DNA of 64,000 nucleotides from Phoenicibacter sp963592435 (GCA_963592435.1 CAVAWT010000004.1:20026-84025); one strand, 5' to 3'; counted from the first letter of the stretch, positions 43,255 to 52,428 are shown. A program made the numbers and translations. The notes: a model not told the origin generated them from the sequence alone.

Positions 43255-44706
43255 ATGACAGAAGAAAAAGAAGTAAAACAAGAGGCGCCAAAAGCAGACG
43301 TGCCTCAAGTGGCAATTCCTCTGCCAAAGGGTAAGAAAAATCTAGTGCAAATCGGCTGCATTTGCATGATGCTTTCGGTGGCGATGTATGGTCTCGTTTT
43401 TGCGACGTTGACATCCCCGATTCTAAAGTCGGTTGACGCTATGGACTACGTTTCGCTATTCACAATTTTTGCAGCGCTCGGCGTTTCAATCATGACACCA
43501 ATCGGTGGCAAACTGGGTGACTTAATTGGAAGACGCAACATTGTCGTCATCCCTGGAATAATTTGCTTGATAGCTGGAATTGCTTTTGCATTTGTCAAGT
43601 CACTTTGGCCACTCATGGGCCTTCGCCTTGTAATAAGCCTTGCACAAGGGGCTTTCACAGCTGCGCCCTACATCATTGTTGGTTTGATCAATGAGAAGAA
43701 AGACGTTCCGAAGTCGATGGGCATGCTTGCTGCTGCAATTTCAGTTGGCGGTTTTGGTGGATCAATCATTGCAGGCATTTTGACAGACATGGGAATGCTT
43801 GAAGCCGCCATCATAATGCCTGCAATTCCTCTCATTTTAGGAATTGTTCTCATTTGGTTAAACATGCCAAATGTCAAAAAAGATGGACAAGTTGTCATCG
43901 ACTGGGCTGGCATCGCTTGCCTCGTCGTTGCACTTTGCGGTATCCTTCTCGCTCTTAACTTTGGAGCTTCAGTTGGCTGGGCAGATCCTAAAATCATTGC
44001 AGGTTTCATCATTGGCATTGTTGCTCTTGTTGCCCTTGTCAAGGTGGAAGGAAAATCGGCAGAACCACTCATTCCGCTCAAGCTTTTCAAGAATTCACTC
44101 TACACAACACTTCTCGTTGTCGGTTTCATTTGCTATTTCTATCAAACTGCAATGAACACCTATGCTTCAATCGGTGCTATCAATGTTTTGGGAACTTCAA
44201 CTGCAATTGCTGGATCGTTGCAACTTCCAAGAACTGTTCTCGTTATGATCCTTCCAACAATCGTTGGTGTTTGGGTTGGCAAAAAAGCTGGTAATGCTTG
44301 GAAAGCAATGGCTGTTGCGACTGCGCTTGTCGCCATCCCGATGATTGCAATGGGCTTCACGACGCCAGCAATGAGCGTTGCAGTCTATTTCGTTGCTCTT
44401 GCAGTGACTGGCATTGCAGAGAGCTTCCGCGCTGTTTCGATCACGCCTTCAGCGCAATCGACTTTGACTCCAGAGGACATGGGAGTTGGAACTTCACTTG
44501 TGAACTTCTTCAACTCGCTCGCCCAAACAATCGCTGCAGCGATTTTTGGTGTTGCCTACAACGCATTCACAGTTTCTGACCCGAACAGTGTTGTAAACAT
44601 TCAAAATGGTGTTAATGCTGTCTTTTGGGTGGCAGGAATCGTCACAATCATCGGTTTCTTGATTGTTGTGTTTGTAATTCGCCCTAAAATGACAAAAGAA
44701 AAATAG
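43255..44706 (+). CDS. MFS transporter, 14-segment type
   Basis: A 483-residue member of the major facilitator superfamily, DHA2-like with about 14 hydrophobic segments. The loop after segment 2 reads GGKLGDLIGRRNIVV, the MFS signature. The first ~25 residues are polar and charged (TEEKEVKQEAPKADVPQ). CAGGAG precedes the ATG at about 11 bases. It sits 69 bases after the M20 amidohydrolase in the same direction, so it may transport that enzyme's substrate or product. No drug-resistance claim can be made from sequence. Confidence 0.88.
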   Translation: MTEEKEVKQEAPKADVPQVAIPLPKGKKNLVQIGCICMMLSVAMYGLVFATLTSPILKSVDAMDYVSLFTIFAALGVSIMTPIGGKLGDLIGRRNIVVIPGIICLIAGIAFAFVKSLWPLMGLRLVISLAQGAFTAAPYIIVGLINEKKDVPKSMGMLAAAISVGGFGGSIIAGILTDMGMLEAAIIMPAIPLILGIVLIWLNMPNVKKDGQVVIDWAGIACLVVALCGILLALNFGASVGWADPKIIAGFIIGIVALVALVKVEGKSAEPLIPLKLFKNSLYTTLLVVGFICYFYQTAMNTYASIGAINVLGTSTAIAGSLQLPRTVLVMILPTIVGVWVGKKAGNAWKAMAVATALVAIPMIAMGFTTPAMSVAVYFVALAVTGIAESFRAVSITPSAQSTLTPEDMGVGTSLVNFFNSLAQTIAAAIFGVAYNAFTVSDPNSVVNIQNGVNAVFWVAGIVTIIGFLIVVFVIRPKMTKEK

Positions 44707-44716
44707 GGTAATAGCC

Positions 44717-44887
44717 CTGAGAGCTCGCGGAGATGACTGCGAAAGAAGCCTGTAAAAATTCGCGCAGGCGAATTTTTAGCCGAACGCTGTGAGTGCAATA
44801 AATAATAGTCCTGTGAACTATTATTTATTGCGCGAGCAAAAGAGTGCTGAATGAGCAGTTGTCTTCGCGAGCTTCTCGGATTTTTTT
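44717..44887 (+). ncRNA. large structured element (three-helix RNA or terminator)
   Basis: Arms at 44717-44739 and 44856-44879 pair over 23 base pairs with a single bulged base. Every imperfect position is a G-U pair. Inside lie a perfect 10-bp hairpin (44754-44763 with 44768-44777) and a perfect 15-bp hairpin (44795-44809 with 44817-44831). Seven T (44881-44887) follow the closing arm directly. It fills most of the 242-base gap between two MFS genes. It could be an elaborate intrinsic terminator or leader, a small RNA, or a MITE-like insertion. Confidence 0.6.
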
Positions 44888-44948
44888 CGATCACAATCTG
44901 GTTTGTGGTGTAAAATTCATATGCTTGTATATATAAAGGATGTGAATT

Positions 44949-46121
44949 TTGACGCAGCAACAAGGAGATAAACTTTCAAATGTGCTCGCGATGGTCGGGC
45001 ACATTTGTTCTGATGTTAACCAAGGTGCGCTTTCTGCGTGCCTTCCGTTTTTGATGATGTATAACGGCTATTCCTACACATCCGTCACGTTCCTCGTTTT
45101 CATTGCAAACATTTGTTCAGCCGTCATCCAGCCTCTTTTTGGGTCAATAGGTGACAAAAAACCTTGTCCGTGGTTCATGGCGCTCGGTGTTTTTTGTGCT
45201 GGTCTCGGAATGTGTTTAATAGGTTTTGCGCCAAATTATCCCTTAGTTTGTGCTTCAGCCATGCTAGCAGGAGCTGGAATCGCGATGTTTCACCCAGAAG
45301 GTGGCAGAATTTCCAACCTAGCAGCAGGGGATCGAAAAAGCAACGGTATGAGCATTTTTGCAGTTGGCGGAAACATCGGTTTTTTTGTTGGTCCTTTTCT
45401 AGCAGCGATTTTCTTAACGAACTTTGGTATGCAAGGCACACTGATTTTTCTCGTTCCTGCGATTGTGTGCTCAGTGACACTTCTTTGTTTTAATAATCGT
45501 TTTAAAGCGTTGGGCAAAGCGGCGGACGCGGTGTCAGACATGAAAAAAGATGAGCCTGAACACTGGAAAAACTTCTGGATCTGCATGCTGTCTTTGGCAG
45601 CTCGTGCAATCTTGCAATATGGACTTCTTGCTTTTATCCCACTTTTCTTCGTTGGAGTTTTGGGCCAAAGCGAAGCAACTGGATCGCTCGCTCTCTGTCT
45701 ATTTTCCGTCGCAGGCGCAATCGCCACATTCGTAAGTGGCAAAACGACTGAAAAGTTCGGAGTCCATAAGGTCGCTTTCCTTTGCTATGCAGGAACTCTT
45801 GTTTCTCTCATAATTTTTGCTTTCACAACAAACGTTGCTGTTGCTTGTGTTCTCGTTGTTCTGCTATCGATCGCTACCGACCTTTTCTATCCCTCTCAAG
45901 TCGCGCTCGGGATGTCCTATGTTCCAAAACACTTAGGCACTGCATCTGGCATTTCCTACGGGCTCGTTTTGTGCGTTGGGGGGATGTGTGAGCCACTCTT
46001 GGGCATGGTGGGCGACCACGTGGGCTTGCCAGAAGTGATGCTAACGATGGCAGGCGTTGCATTTCTTGGCACCATTGCCACAATCATCGTTCGCCAGTGC
46101 GACAAGAAGCTTAAAAAATAA
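44949..46121 (+). CDS. MFS transporter, fosmidomycin-resistance-protein-like
   Basis: A 390-residue, 12-segment MFS protein. It resembles the Fsr group by LSNVLAMVGHICSDVNQGALSACLPFLM, by the segment GAGIAMFHPEGGRISNLAAGDRKSNGMSIFAVGGNIGFFVGP, and by LSIATDLFYPSQVALGMSYVPKHLGTASGISYGL. Family members export fosmidomycin or unknown metabolites. The start is TTG with AAAGGA seven bases upstream. The ~170-nt structured element ends 61 bases before it. It is followed by a hairpin built from two copies of the dispersed repeat. Confidence 0.87.
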   Translation: MTQQQGDKLSNVLAMVGHICSDVNQGALSACLPFLMMYNGYSYTSVTFLVFIANICSAVIQPLFGSIGDKKPCPWFMALGVFCAGLGMCLIGFAPNYPLVCASAMLAGAGIAMFHPEGGRISNLAAGDRKSNGMSIFAVGGNIGFFVGPFLAAIFLTNFGMQGTLIFLVPAIVCSVTLLCFNNRFKALGKAADAVSDMKKDEPEHWKNFWICMLSLAARAILQYGLLAFIPLFFVGVLGQSEATGSLALCLFSVAGAIATFVSGKTTEKFGVHKVAFLCYAGTLVSLIIFAFTTNVAVACVLVVLLSIATDLFYPSQVALGMSYVPKHLGTASGISYGLVLCVGGMCEPLLGMVGDHVGLPEVMLTMAGVAFLGTIATIIVRQCDKKLKK

Positions 46122-46127
46122 TTTAGT

Positions 46128-46171
46128 GGTGTCTGACATCTTTTTTGATCTGAAAAAAGGTGTCAGACATC
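46128..46171. repeat. hairpin of two TGTCWGACA repeat units
   Basis: Two units in opposite orientation (46128-46140, 46159-46171) with T6/A6 between them form a 19-bp stem with G-T mismatches only and a 6-base loop. It starts seven bases after the MFS stop and may end that transcript. Confidence 0.75.
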
Positions 46172-46199
46172 ATAAGCTTAAAATCTACTTTTTTTAGTG

Positions 46200-46205
46200 T
46201 ATAAT
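46200..46205 (+). promoter_or_regulatory. -10 element of the secreted protease gene
   Basis: TATAAT lies 44 bases before the ATG of the protease gene; the -35 region is a T-rich stretch without a good match. Confidence 0.5.
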
Positions 46206-46248
46206 AGTGTTGTCTTTAATTCGACCAATATCATGATCGGAGGTCAAA

Positions 46249-48879
46249 ATGTCTAAATCGAAGAGTAATCCAAGTGTAAAGAATAAGTTTTTAAGCATTG
46301 CAATCGCTCTGTCCTTAGTTATTTCGATGTTTCCATCGCTAGGCTATGCCAAGGATGCAAGCGCTCTTGAAAACGATAGTGAGCGAGCGGCATCGCTTAG
46401 CAACTATAAGCAGGGCGTGATGTATCCAGGACGTGAGAGAACACAAGGAGAAATCGAAGAGTTACAGCGTCAAGGAGCTTTCGTTGATTATTACGATGCG
46501 AGCGACATTAATTATAAAAATAGCATCAAAAAAGAGAGTGAAGCTGGTCTTGCAAGCGACAGCGAAACGTTGCCCGAAAAGGTGGATATGCGAAGCACGA
46601 ACAAAGTAACACCAGTTAAGTCGCAAGGTGCCACAAGCACATGCTGGGCATGGGGGGCAACTGCAGCGTCAGAAACTTCGATAGCAAATTCAACTGGGCA
46701 GGCTGCCACGGATTTTTCACCGTTTCAATTCGCATACTTCGCCTACACGCCTCTTTCTTCAAATGCATCTGAGCTAAAAGGAACAGAAACATCACAAGCT
46801 GGTGAGGGACTTTCAACAACTGCTGCAACGAGGGAATATATGCTTACCTTTTTTGGCTATCAGTATCAAGCGGCTTCATTAATGATGCAGGGCACTGGCG
46901 TGTCGCTTGCTACTTCAATTCCTTTCCCCACAACATCACTACAAGATGGTAAGTTTCTCGAAAAAGACAGTCTTACCCAAGCGCAAAGAAGAGAGCGCGT
47001 TGCCAGGCTTTCTAAGTGGAATTACTTAGGTTCGCTTATTACTACCTCCACCGACGAAGATTCGCAAACAACAGAATATGCTAGCACTGACGAAACCCTT
47101 TTATCAAAAATGAAGCAGACATTGGCAGGCGGAAACGCAATTGCTATTAACTACTTTGGCGACACTAACGTTGATCCAAGCGCCGATGTGTATTTCAACC
47201 ACAAAACAAATGCGCAATATACATATGAGTACAAATCGTCAAACCATACTGTGTGTGTTGTTGGGTATGACGACACATATTCAAAAGAGAATTTCATAGA
47301 AGGACACCAGCCCGAAAAAGATGGTGCCTTTATTGTTAAAAATTCGTGGGACACAACGTGGGGCGATGATGGCTATTTCTATTTGTCCTATTACGATCAA
47401 TCTGTCAATGTTGTTGCAACGTATGATTTTGACACCTCCGATTATGATGGAAGCAACTTAGACGGCGAAGAAATTGTCGACCAATACGATTATATGCAAA
47501 TGATCTCATACGAATATAATGGTTACAATATGAGTAGTAATCCTTCTAATCATGCGTGGTATTCCAACGTCTACACCGCAAGTCAAAAACAATCGCTGCA
47601 CACTATTGCGACATACGTTGTTGCTAGCGCTAAAACTTTGGGATATAAAGTTTACAAATTAACAGATGATGCAACATCGCCCAGTGACATAGATGGTGAT
47701 GTAAATTCTCCTGCTGACGAAGGAACAGTTGACATCGAAAACGAAGGTTTTGTTAGTGTTGAACTGGAGAAACCTCTTAATTTACAGCAGGGCGAAAAAT
47801 ATGCCGTGTGGTTTTATCAAACAGACGGAAACAACATTTACTACATTACTCAGGCAAGATCACTGAAAAGTACCACCGCTTACACTGCCACAGCAGTGGT
47901 TAACGAACATGAGAGCTTTAATTCTAGTGACCCAGCAACTGGTTGGGATGAGTTGGATAACAGTGGCTACGACGAAGATTATGTGCTAGACAATTATTGC
48001 GTCAAAGGTTATTCAACTTCTGCGGAAGGATCGTTCTTTGTTGACTTTAACTCAAACGGTGGCACTGACGTCAACTCTCAAGTTGTTGTCAGCGGTGGAA
48101 AAGTTACCGAACCAACAGCGCCAACAAAATCAGGTGCAACTTTTGCAGGATGGTATAAAGACGCTGCGCTCACACAACAATTCGACTTCAGCACTGACAC
48201 TGTGAGTGCCGACATGACGCTTTATGCAGGCTGGAAATATAACGTTACATACATCCTTGACGAGGGAACTAACGCAGAAACGAACCCTGCCACTTATGTT
48301 TCAGGAGTTGGTGTGACATCGTTTGCCAACGCTGTGAAGTCAGGCTACACTTTCGAGGGTTGGTGGAGCAAAAACGGAAAAACGTCAGGTGACTGGGGAA
48401 CGCAAATCACCAGCATTTCAACTGCACAAACTGGAGATGTGACGCTCTATGCGAAATGGGCTCAAGCAAAAACGATGCATCGTCTCTATAACAAATGGAC
48501 AGGGGAGCATTTCTACACTGCAGATGGAACTGAGCATGAAAACCTTGTTAAAATTGGCTGGACCGATGAAGGAGAAGGCTGGATTGCGCCAGAAAAGTCG
48601 AGCAAACCAGTATATCGCCTTTACAACAAATATGTTGATGGGGGAGACCACCACTACACGATGAGTGAGGAAGAAAAGGATGATTGCGTGAAAGCTGGCT
48701 GGACTGACGAGGGAATTGGATGGTATTCTGATGAAAGTGAAGGTGTGCCAATCTATCGTCAATATAACCCATACGCAACAACTGGAACACATAATTACAC
48801 AGCGAGCAAATCAGAAAATGACAACCTTGTCAAAGTGGGGTGGAAGGCAGAAGGCACTTCGTGGTATGGAGTAAAATAA
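46249..48879 (+). CDS. secreted papain-like (C1) protease with InlB-type repeats and C-terminal DUF5648 repeats
   Basis: An 876-residue exported protein. A signal peptide (FLSIAIALSLVISMFPSLGYA) is followed by a short pro-region and a C1 peptidase domain: VDMRSTNKVTPVKSQGATSTCWAWG (Q126, nucleophile C132), NHTVCVVGYDD (H333) and VKNSWDTTWGDDGYFYLSY (N365). About 220 residues of a beta-rich domain follow, then two InlB/Listeria-Bacteroides repeats (VDFNSNGGTDVNSQ to LYAGW; YILDEGTNAE to LYAKW). Last come three ~45-residue DUF5648-type repeats (HRLYNKWTGEHFYTAD and similar). No LPxTG anchor or C-terminal membrane segment is seen, so it is probably released or held by the repeats. GGAGG precedes the ATG. 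It probably degrades host or environmental protein for food or adhesion. Confidence 0.92.
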   Translation: MSKSKSNPSVKNKFLSIAIALSLVISMFPSLGYAKDASALENDSERAASLSNYKQGVMYPGRERTQGEIEELQRQGAFVDYYDASDINYKNSIKKESEAGLASDSETLPEKVDMRSTNKVTPVKSQGATSTCWAWGATAASETSIANSTGQAATDFSPFQFAYFAYTPLSSNASELKGTETSQAGEGLSTTAATREYMLTFFGYQYQAASLMMQGTGVSLATSIPFPTTSLQDGKFLEKDSLTQAQRRERVARLSKWNYLGSLITTSTDEDSQTTEYASTDETLLSKMKQTLAGGNAIAINYFGDTNVDPSADVYFNHKTNAQYTYEYKSSNHTVCVVGYDDTYSKENFIEGHQPEKDGAFIVKNSWDTTWGDDGYFYLSYYDQSVNVVATYDFDTSDYDGSNLDGEEIVDQYDYMQMISYEYNGYNMSSNPSNHAWYSNVYTASQKQSLHTIATYVVASAKTLGYKVYKLTDDATSPSDIDGDVNSPADEGTVDIENEGFVSVELEKPLNLQQGEKYAVWFYQTDGNNIYYITQARSLKSTTAYTATAVVNEHESFNSSDPATGWDELDNSGYDEDYVLDNYCVKGYSTSAEGSFFVDFNSNGGTDVNSQVVVSGGKVTEPTAPTKSGATFAGWYKDAALTQQFDFSTDTVSADMTLYAGWKYNVTYILDEGTNAETNPATYVSGVGVTSFANAVKSGYTFEGWWSKNGKTSGDWGTQITSISTAQTGDVTLYAKWAQAKTMHRLYNKWTGEHFYTADGTEHENLVKIGWTDEGEGWIAPEKSSKPVYRLYNKYVDGGDHHYTMSEEEKDDCVKAGWTDEGIGWYSDESEGVPIYRQYNPYATTGTHNYTASKSENDNLVKVGWKAEGTSWYGVK

Positions 48880-48923
48880 AATTTCATAGTGCAAGACCCC
48901 TTTTCTTCGCAGGTAAAATTCAC

Positions 48924-48968
48924 AGTGTCAGACATCTTTTATGATGCCCGTAAAAGGTGTCAGACATT
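48924..48968. repeat. pair of TGTCWGACA repeat units in a hairpin
   Basis: Units at 48924-48936 and 48956-48968 flank CTTTTA...TAAAAG, which forms a 10-bp stem with one wobble. It lies 45 bases after the protease stop and looks like the element before that gene. Confidence 0.7.
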
Positions 48969-49070
48969 GTTTGTCTTTTGTCACTAAAATGAAGGAAGGC
49001 GAGGACGACCACCTTCAAGGTCAAGTTTGATGTTAACCGAAACGCTACTATGCGGACCAGTGCGTGGATC

Positions 49071-49099
49071 ACCTAAAACCTAAAACCTTAAAACCTAAT
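49071..49099. repeat. short tandem CCTAAAA-type repeat
   Basis: Four imperfect copies of ACCTAAA follow one another in the gap before galU. Apart from this, the repeat pair and the promoter, the 296-base gap between 48880 and 49175 shows nothing clear. Confidence 0.5.
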
Positions 49100-49106
49100 A
49101 CATGGT

Positions 49107-49112
49107 TATAAT
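49107..49112 (+). promoter_or_regulatory. -10 element of galU
   Basis: TATAAT lies 64 bases before the galU ATG. The leader then contains a perfect small hairpin, AAGGC / GCCTT at 49119-49133. Confidence 0.5.
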
Positions 49113-49175
49113 TAACAGAAGGCTTATTGCCTTTATATTTAAAAAATAGTTACTGATTTTGGAGGATTAAAAAAT

Positions 49176-49982
49176 ATGAAAACTGTTATTCCTGCAGCTG
49201 GTTTGGGCACGAGATTTTTGCCAATAACAAAAGCTGTTCCAAAAGAAATGCTGCCAGTCGGAGGCAAGCCAGCGATTCAATGGATCGTCGAAGAAGGCTT
49301 AAAAGTTGCTGACGGTGTTGTCATTGTCAATTCCAGAGACAAAAAGGCGATCGAAGAGCACTTCAAACCAAACGACCAACTCGTGGGTCATCTCCGATCA
49401 AAAGGTAAAGATGCTCTCGCCGACAGTGTTGAGCATGCAGGTAACTTAAATGTTGAATATGTTTATCAAGACGAGGCGCTTGGTCTCGGTCATGCTGTTC
49501 TTTGCGCTGCTCCTTCAACTGGAAATGAACCTTTCTATGTCTGCCTTGGCGACGTCATTGTTCCTGATTTTAAAATGTTGCCACGCATGAAGGAAGTCTC
49601 AGACGCTCATGGTGGTGCAAGCGTCATCGCTGTTATGCCAGTTCCTGACGAAGAAGTGAGCCGACTTGGGATCATGGGAGGAACTGATCTTGGGGATGGA
49701 GTTTGGAAAGTTGACTCCTTGGTCGAAAAACCTGCGTTGGAAGACGCGCCTTCAAATTTGTCAGTATTTGGCAGATATCTCCTTGCTCCTCGCGTCATGG
49801 AAATTTTAAAAGAAACAAAACCAGGAGTTGGTGGAGAAATTCAGCTGACAGATGCTATGATTGAACTCCTTAAAGAAGAAGAGATGTTCGCAGTTGAGGT
49901 TGAGCCAGAAAGTGGTCTTGACACTGGCACTCCTGACAGTTGGCTTTATGCAAACAATTTTTTAGCTAACAAAAATAATTAG
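49176..49982 (+). CDS. galU: UTP-glucose-1-phosphate uridylyltransferase
   Basis: A 268-residue nucleotidyltransferase that makes UDP-glucose for cell-envelope polysaccharide. Motifs: PAAGLGTRFLPITKAVPKEMLPVGGKPAIQWIVEEG (nucleotide binding), YVYQDEALGLGHAVLCA, CLGDVIVPD, RLGIMGG, VEKPALEDAPSNLSVFGRYLL and GVGGEIQLTDAM. It is slightly shorter than the usual ~290 residues. GGAGGA precedes the ATG at ~8 bases. It is monocistronic, with a terminator after it. Confidence 0.94.
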   Translation: MKTVIPAAGLGTRFLPITKAVPKEMLPVGGKPAIQWIVEEGLKVADGVVIVNSRDKKAIEEHFKPNDQLVGHLRSKGKDALADSVEHAGNLNVEYVYQDEALGLGHAVLCAAPSTGNEPFYVCLGDVIVPDFKMLPRMKEVSDAHGGASVIAVMPVPDEEVSRLGIMGGTDLGDGVWKVDSLVEKPALEDAPSNLSVFGRYLLAPRVMEILKETKPGVGGEIQLTDAMIELLKEEEMFAVEVEPESGLDTGTPDSWLYANNFLANKNN

Positions 49983-49990
49983 CAGCTTTC

Positions 49991-50052
49991 ACCCAGAGTC
50001 ATCAACTATTAAAAATTTTTTTAATCTTTTTTTGATTCTGGGTCTCTTTTTA
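49991..50052 (+). terminator. terminator of galU
   Basis: ACCCAGAGTCA (49991-50001) pairs with TGATTCTGGGT (50033-50043) over 11 bp with one wobble, enclosing a second AT-rich hairpin, and is followed by CTCTTTTT. The rest of the gap to cysK is AT-rich with no certain promoter. Confidence 0.7.
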
Positions 50053-50207
50053 TAATTCTTCGTTTATTATTTAATAATGTTAATAACTTTCGACAATTTC
50101 GTTATTCCTCGATGTCTTCGTTAAGTGCGTTTTTGTCGCGCTTTTCTAAATAATTTACAAACTGTTATTTACATTTAATCATTTTTTATTTAATTAGGGG
50201 AAGTTTA

Positions 50208-51140
50208 ATGACTAACATATTAAAATCATCAGAACAATTGATTGGCAACACACCACTATTGGAATTGATCGGCACGGAAGCTCAAGTTGACAATAAAGCG
50301 AAGATTTTCGGCAAACTTGAAGGATACAATTTGACAGGCTCTGTAAAAGACAGAATTGCTCTTTCAATGATCGAGGCTGCAGAAAAAGAAGGCGTTTTAA
50401 AAGAAGGGTCGATCATAATCGAGCCGACGAGCGGAAACACTGGAATCGGTCTTTCGGCTGTGGGTGTTCATAAAGGATATCGCGTTATCATCGTCATGCC
50501 TGAAACATTTTCTGTTGAGAGAAGAAAGTTGATGAAGGCTTATGGTGCTGAAGTTGTTTTGTCTGATGGCGCGGCTGGCATGAAAGGCGCAATTGCAAAG
50601 GCAGAAGAGCTTGCACAAAACACACCGAATTCGTTTGTGCCTTCACAATTCACAAATCCTGCAAATTGGAAAGCGCATTTTGATACAACAGGACCTGAGG
50701 TTTATGACGCACTCGACGGCAAAGTCGACATCGTCGTCTCAGGAGTTGGAACTGGTGGCACAATTTCTGGCATGGGAAAATTCTTTAAAGAAAAAGGGCT
50801 GGAAGTCAAAATGGTGGCAGTTGAGGCTGCGGCGTCGCCAGTTTTGTCTGGCGGACAGCCTGGTCCACACAAGGTTCAAGGCATCTCTCCTGGGTTTGTT
50901 GCTGAAGTCGTCGACATGGACGTGATCGATGAAATCATTAAAGTTGAAAATGATGATGCCTTGTCAACTGGAAGACAATTTGCAAGCACCGATGGTGTGC
51001 TGGTCGGAATTTCTGCTGGTGCTGCAATTTGGGCTGCGAAAGAATTGGCAAAGAGACCTGAAAATGAAGGAAAGAACATAGTTGCCATTCTTCCAGACTC
51101 AGGTGACAGATATCTCTCAACCGCTCTTTTTGAGGAATAG
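50208..51140 (+). CDS. cysK: cysteine synthase A (O-acetylserine sulfhydrylase)
   Basis: A 310-residue PLP enzyme that makes cysteine from O-acetylserine and sulfide. Motifs: IGNTPLLEL, GYNLTGSVKDRIALSMIEAAE (PLP lysine), IEPTSGNTGIGLSAVG, SQFTNPANWKAHFDTTGPE, SGVGTGGTISGMGKFFK and VLVGISAGAAIWAA. Full length. Its partner enzyme, serine acetyltransferase, starts nine bases after its stop; the two often form the cysteine synthase complex. AGGGGAAG precedes the ATG. Confidence 0.96.
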   Translation: MTNILKSSEQLIGNTPLLELIGTEAQVDNKAKIFGKLEGYNLTGSVKDRIALSMIEAAEKEGVLKEGSIIIEPTSGNTGIGLSAVGVHKGYRVIIVMPETFSVERRKLMKAYGAEVVLSDGAAGMKGAIAKAEELAQNTPNSFVPSQFTNPANWKAHFDTTGPEVYDALDGKVDIVVSGVGTGGTISGMGKFFKEKGLEVKMVAVEAAASPVLSGGQPGPHKVQGISPGFVAEVVDMDVIDEIIKVENDDALSTGRQFASTDGVLVGISAGAAIWAAKELAKRPENEGKNIVAILPDSGDRYLSTALFEE

Positions 51141-51149
51141 GATGAAACA

Positions 51150-51959
51150 TTGGATACAGAAAAAGTAATACACGAATTGATCGCTAATCGTCACCCTTGC
51201 GTTGAGGGCGATGGACGAGCTCCACACCGAGAAGTCATTCAAGATGTCATAAAGGACACTCAAGCTTTGATGTATCCTTCTGTTTTTCATGACCACAGAG
51301 GCGAATTTGATCTCGTTTTCGACTTGAAGAAAAATTTGACTTCAGAAATTTTGATAGCACTCTCAGAAGTTGGAATTAAAGGCGATGAAGCCAAGTGCAA
51401 AGCTGAAGAGGCGGCTGAAGAGCTCATAGAAGAGCTACCGAACCTCTTAAAAAAGATGAACAAGGACATAAAAGCGATTTATGATGGCGACCCTGCTGCA
51501 ACTTCTTTTAAAGAAATTGTTCTTTGCTATCCTGGCTATTTTGCGACGTTTTGCTATCGTGTGGCGCACGAGCTCTACATAAGAAAAATTCCAATCATAC
51601 CTCGTTTGATAAGCGAATTTGCTCACCAAAAAACTGGTGTAGACATAAATCCAGGTGCAACGATTGGGGAGTATTTCTGCATCGACCATGCAACTGGAAT
51701 TGTTATCGGCGAAACTGCTGTTTTGGGCGATCACGTCAAGATCTATCAAGGTGTCACAATTGGTGCTAAGAGCTTTGAGAAAGATGAAAATGGAAACCCT
51801 GTCAAGGGTGGAAAGCGTCACCCAAACATCGGCAACAACGTTGTCATTTATGCAAATGCGACCATTCTTGGCGGAGACACAACGATAGGGGATGGTTGTG
51901 TTGTTGGATCAAACACTTGGATAACAAAGTCTACTGAGCCTGGGACTCTCTGCACCTAA
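51150..51959 (+). CDS. cysE: serine O-acetyltransferase
   Basis: A 269-residue hexapeptide-repeat enzyme of the longer SAT type seen in many anaerobes. The N-terminal helical part carries FKEIVLCYPGYFATFCYRVAHELY. The left-handed beta-helix part has SEFAHQKTGVDINPGATIGEYFCIDHATGIVIGETAVLGDHVKIYQGVTIGA and KRHPNIGNNVVIYANATILGG, with active-site His in IDHATG and GKRHP. The start is TTG with AGGATG nine bases before, nine bases after cysK. A terminator follows. Confidence 0.94.
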   Translation: MDTEKVIHELIANRHPCVEGDGRAPHREVIQDVIKDTQALMYPSVFHDHRGEFDLVFDLKKNLTSEILIALSEVGIKGDEAKCKAEEAAEELIEELPNLLKKMNKDIKAIYDGDPAATSFKEIVLCYPGYFATFCYRVAHELYIRKIPIIPRLISEFAHQKTGVDINPGATIGEYFCIDHATGIVIGETAVLGDHVKIYQGVTIGAKSFEKDENGNPVKGGKRHPNIGNNVVIYANATILGGDTTIGDGCVVGSNTWITKSTEPGTLCT

Positions 51960-51991
51960 TGAGAGCCTTTTAAACATAAAAGTCAAAAAAT

Positions 51992-52032
51992 AAAGCCCTG
52001 ATACCTTTCAGGGCTTTTGTTTTCTTTCTTTT
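51992..52032 (+). terminator. terminator of cysK-cysE
   Basis: A perfect 10-bp stem, AAAGCCCTGA / TCAGGGCTTT, with a 6-base loop and a T-rich tail lies 33 bases after cysE. Confidence 0.9.
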
Positions 52033-52065
52033 TTAAGTGAAGAATGTTTTTATCAATGCACTTTT

Positions 52066-52359
52066 TTAAGAAAGCTCAACTTTTTCTGCGTCTTCTGGGT
52101 GGAATTCGTTTTTTAAATCATAGATGTTGTGACCAGTTGATTCTCCGAGCTCGCGACCTTTTAGCGCATAAGTTCTTATGAAGCGACGATCGTCGATTGA
52201 TGACCAATGCTCAACATCCCAAGTCAGATAGCCGTCTGCATCAGTTTTCTCGTGCCCAACGATTATGTCGACTTGACGCCCATCGATCATAATTTTTTGA
52301 AGGTCGTCCCATGAATCAATCTCAACGTCACATTCATTCACTTTGTCCCAAATTTTCAT
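52066..52359 (-). CDS. small acidic hypothetical protein
   Basis: A 97-residue acidic protein (MKIWDKVNECDVEIDSWDDLQKIMIDGRQVDIIVGHEKTDADGYL...), not recognised. It has several Trp and Asp and no signal or membrane segment. AAAGTGAG precedes the ATG by about five bases. It is convergent with cysE, and a DUF1461 gene lies 69 bases upstream in the same direction. The frame has real-protein amino-acid use, not a shadow pattern. Confidence 0.65.
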   Translation of the reverse strand: MKIWDKVNECDVEIDSWDDLQKIMIDGRQVDIIVGHEKTDADGYLTWDVEHWSSIDDRRFIRTYALKGRELGESTGHNIYDLKNEFHPEDAEKVELS

Positions 52360-52428
52360 AATTTCTCACTTTCATCTCAAAACCCTCATAATTTACATTT
52401 ACTTTTGCAACGTCTTCGATTTTATCAC

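Noticed and set aside
49071..49099. CCTAAAA tandem resembling a telomere repeat or CRISPR unit
   Set aside because: Only four imperfect 7-8-base copies, no spacers, on a chromosome-like gene context; simple sequence is sufficient explanation.
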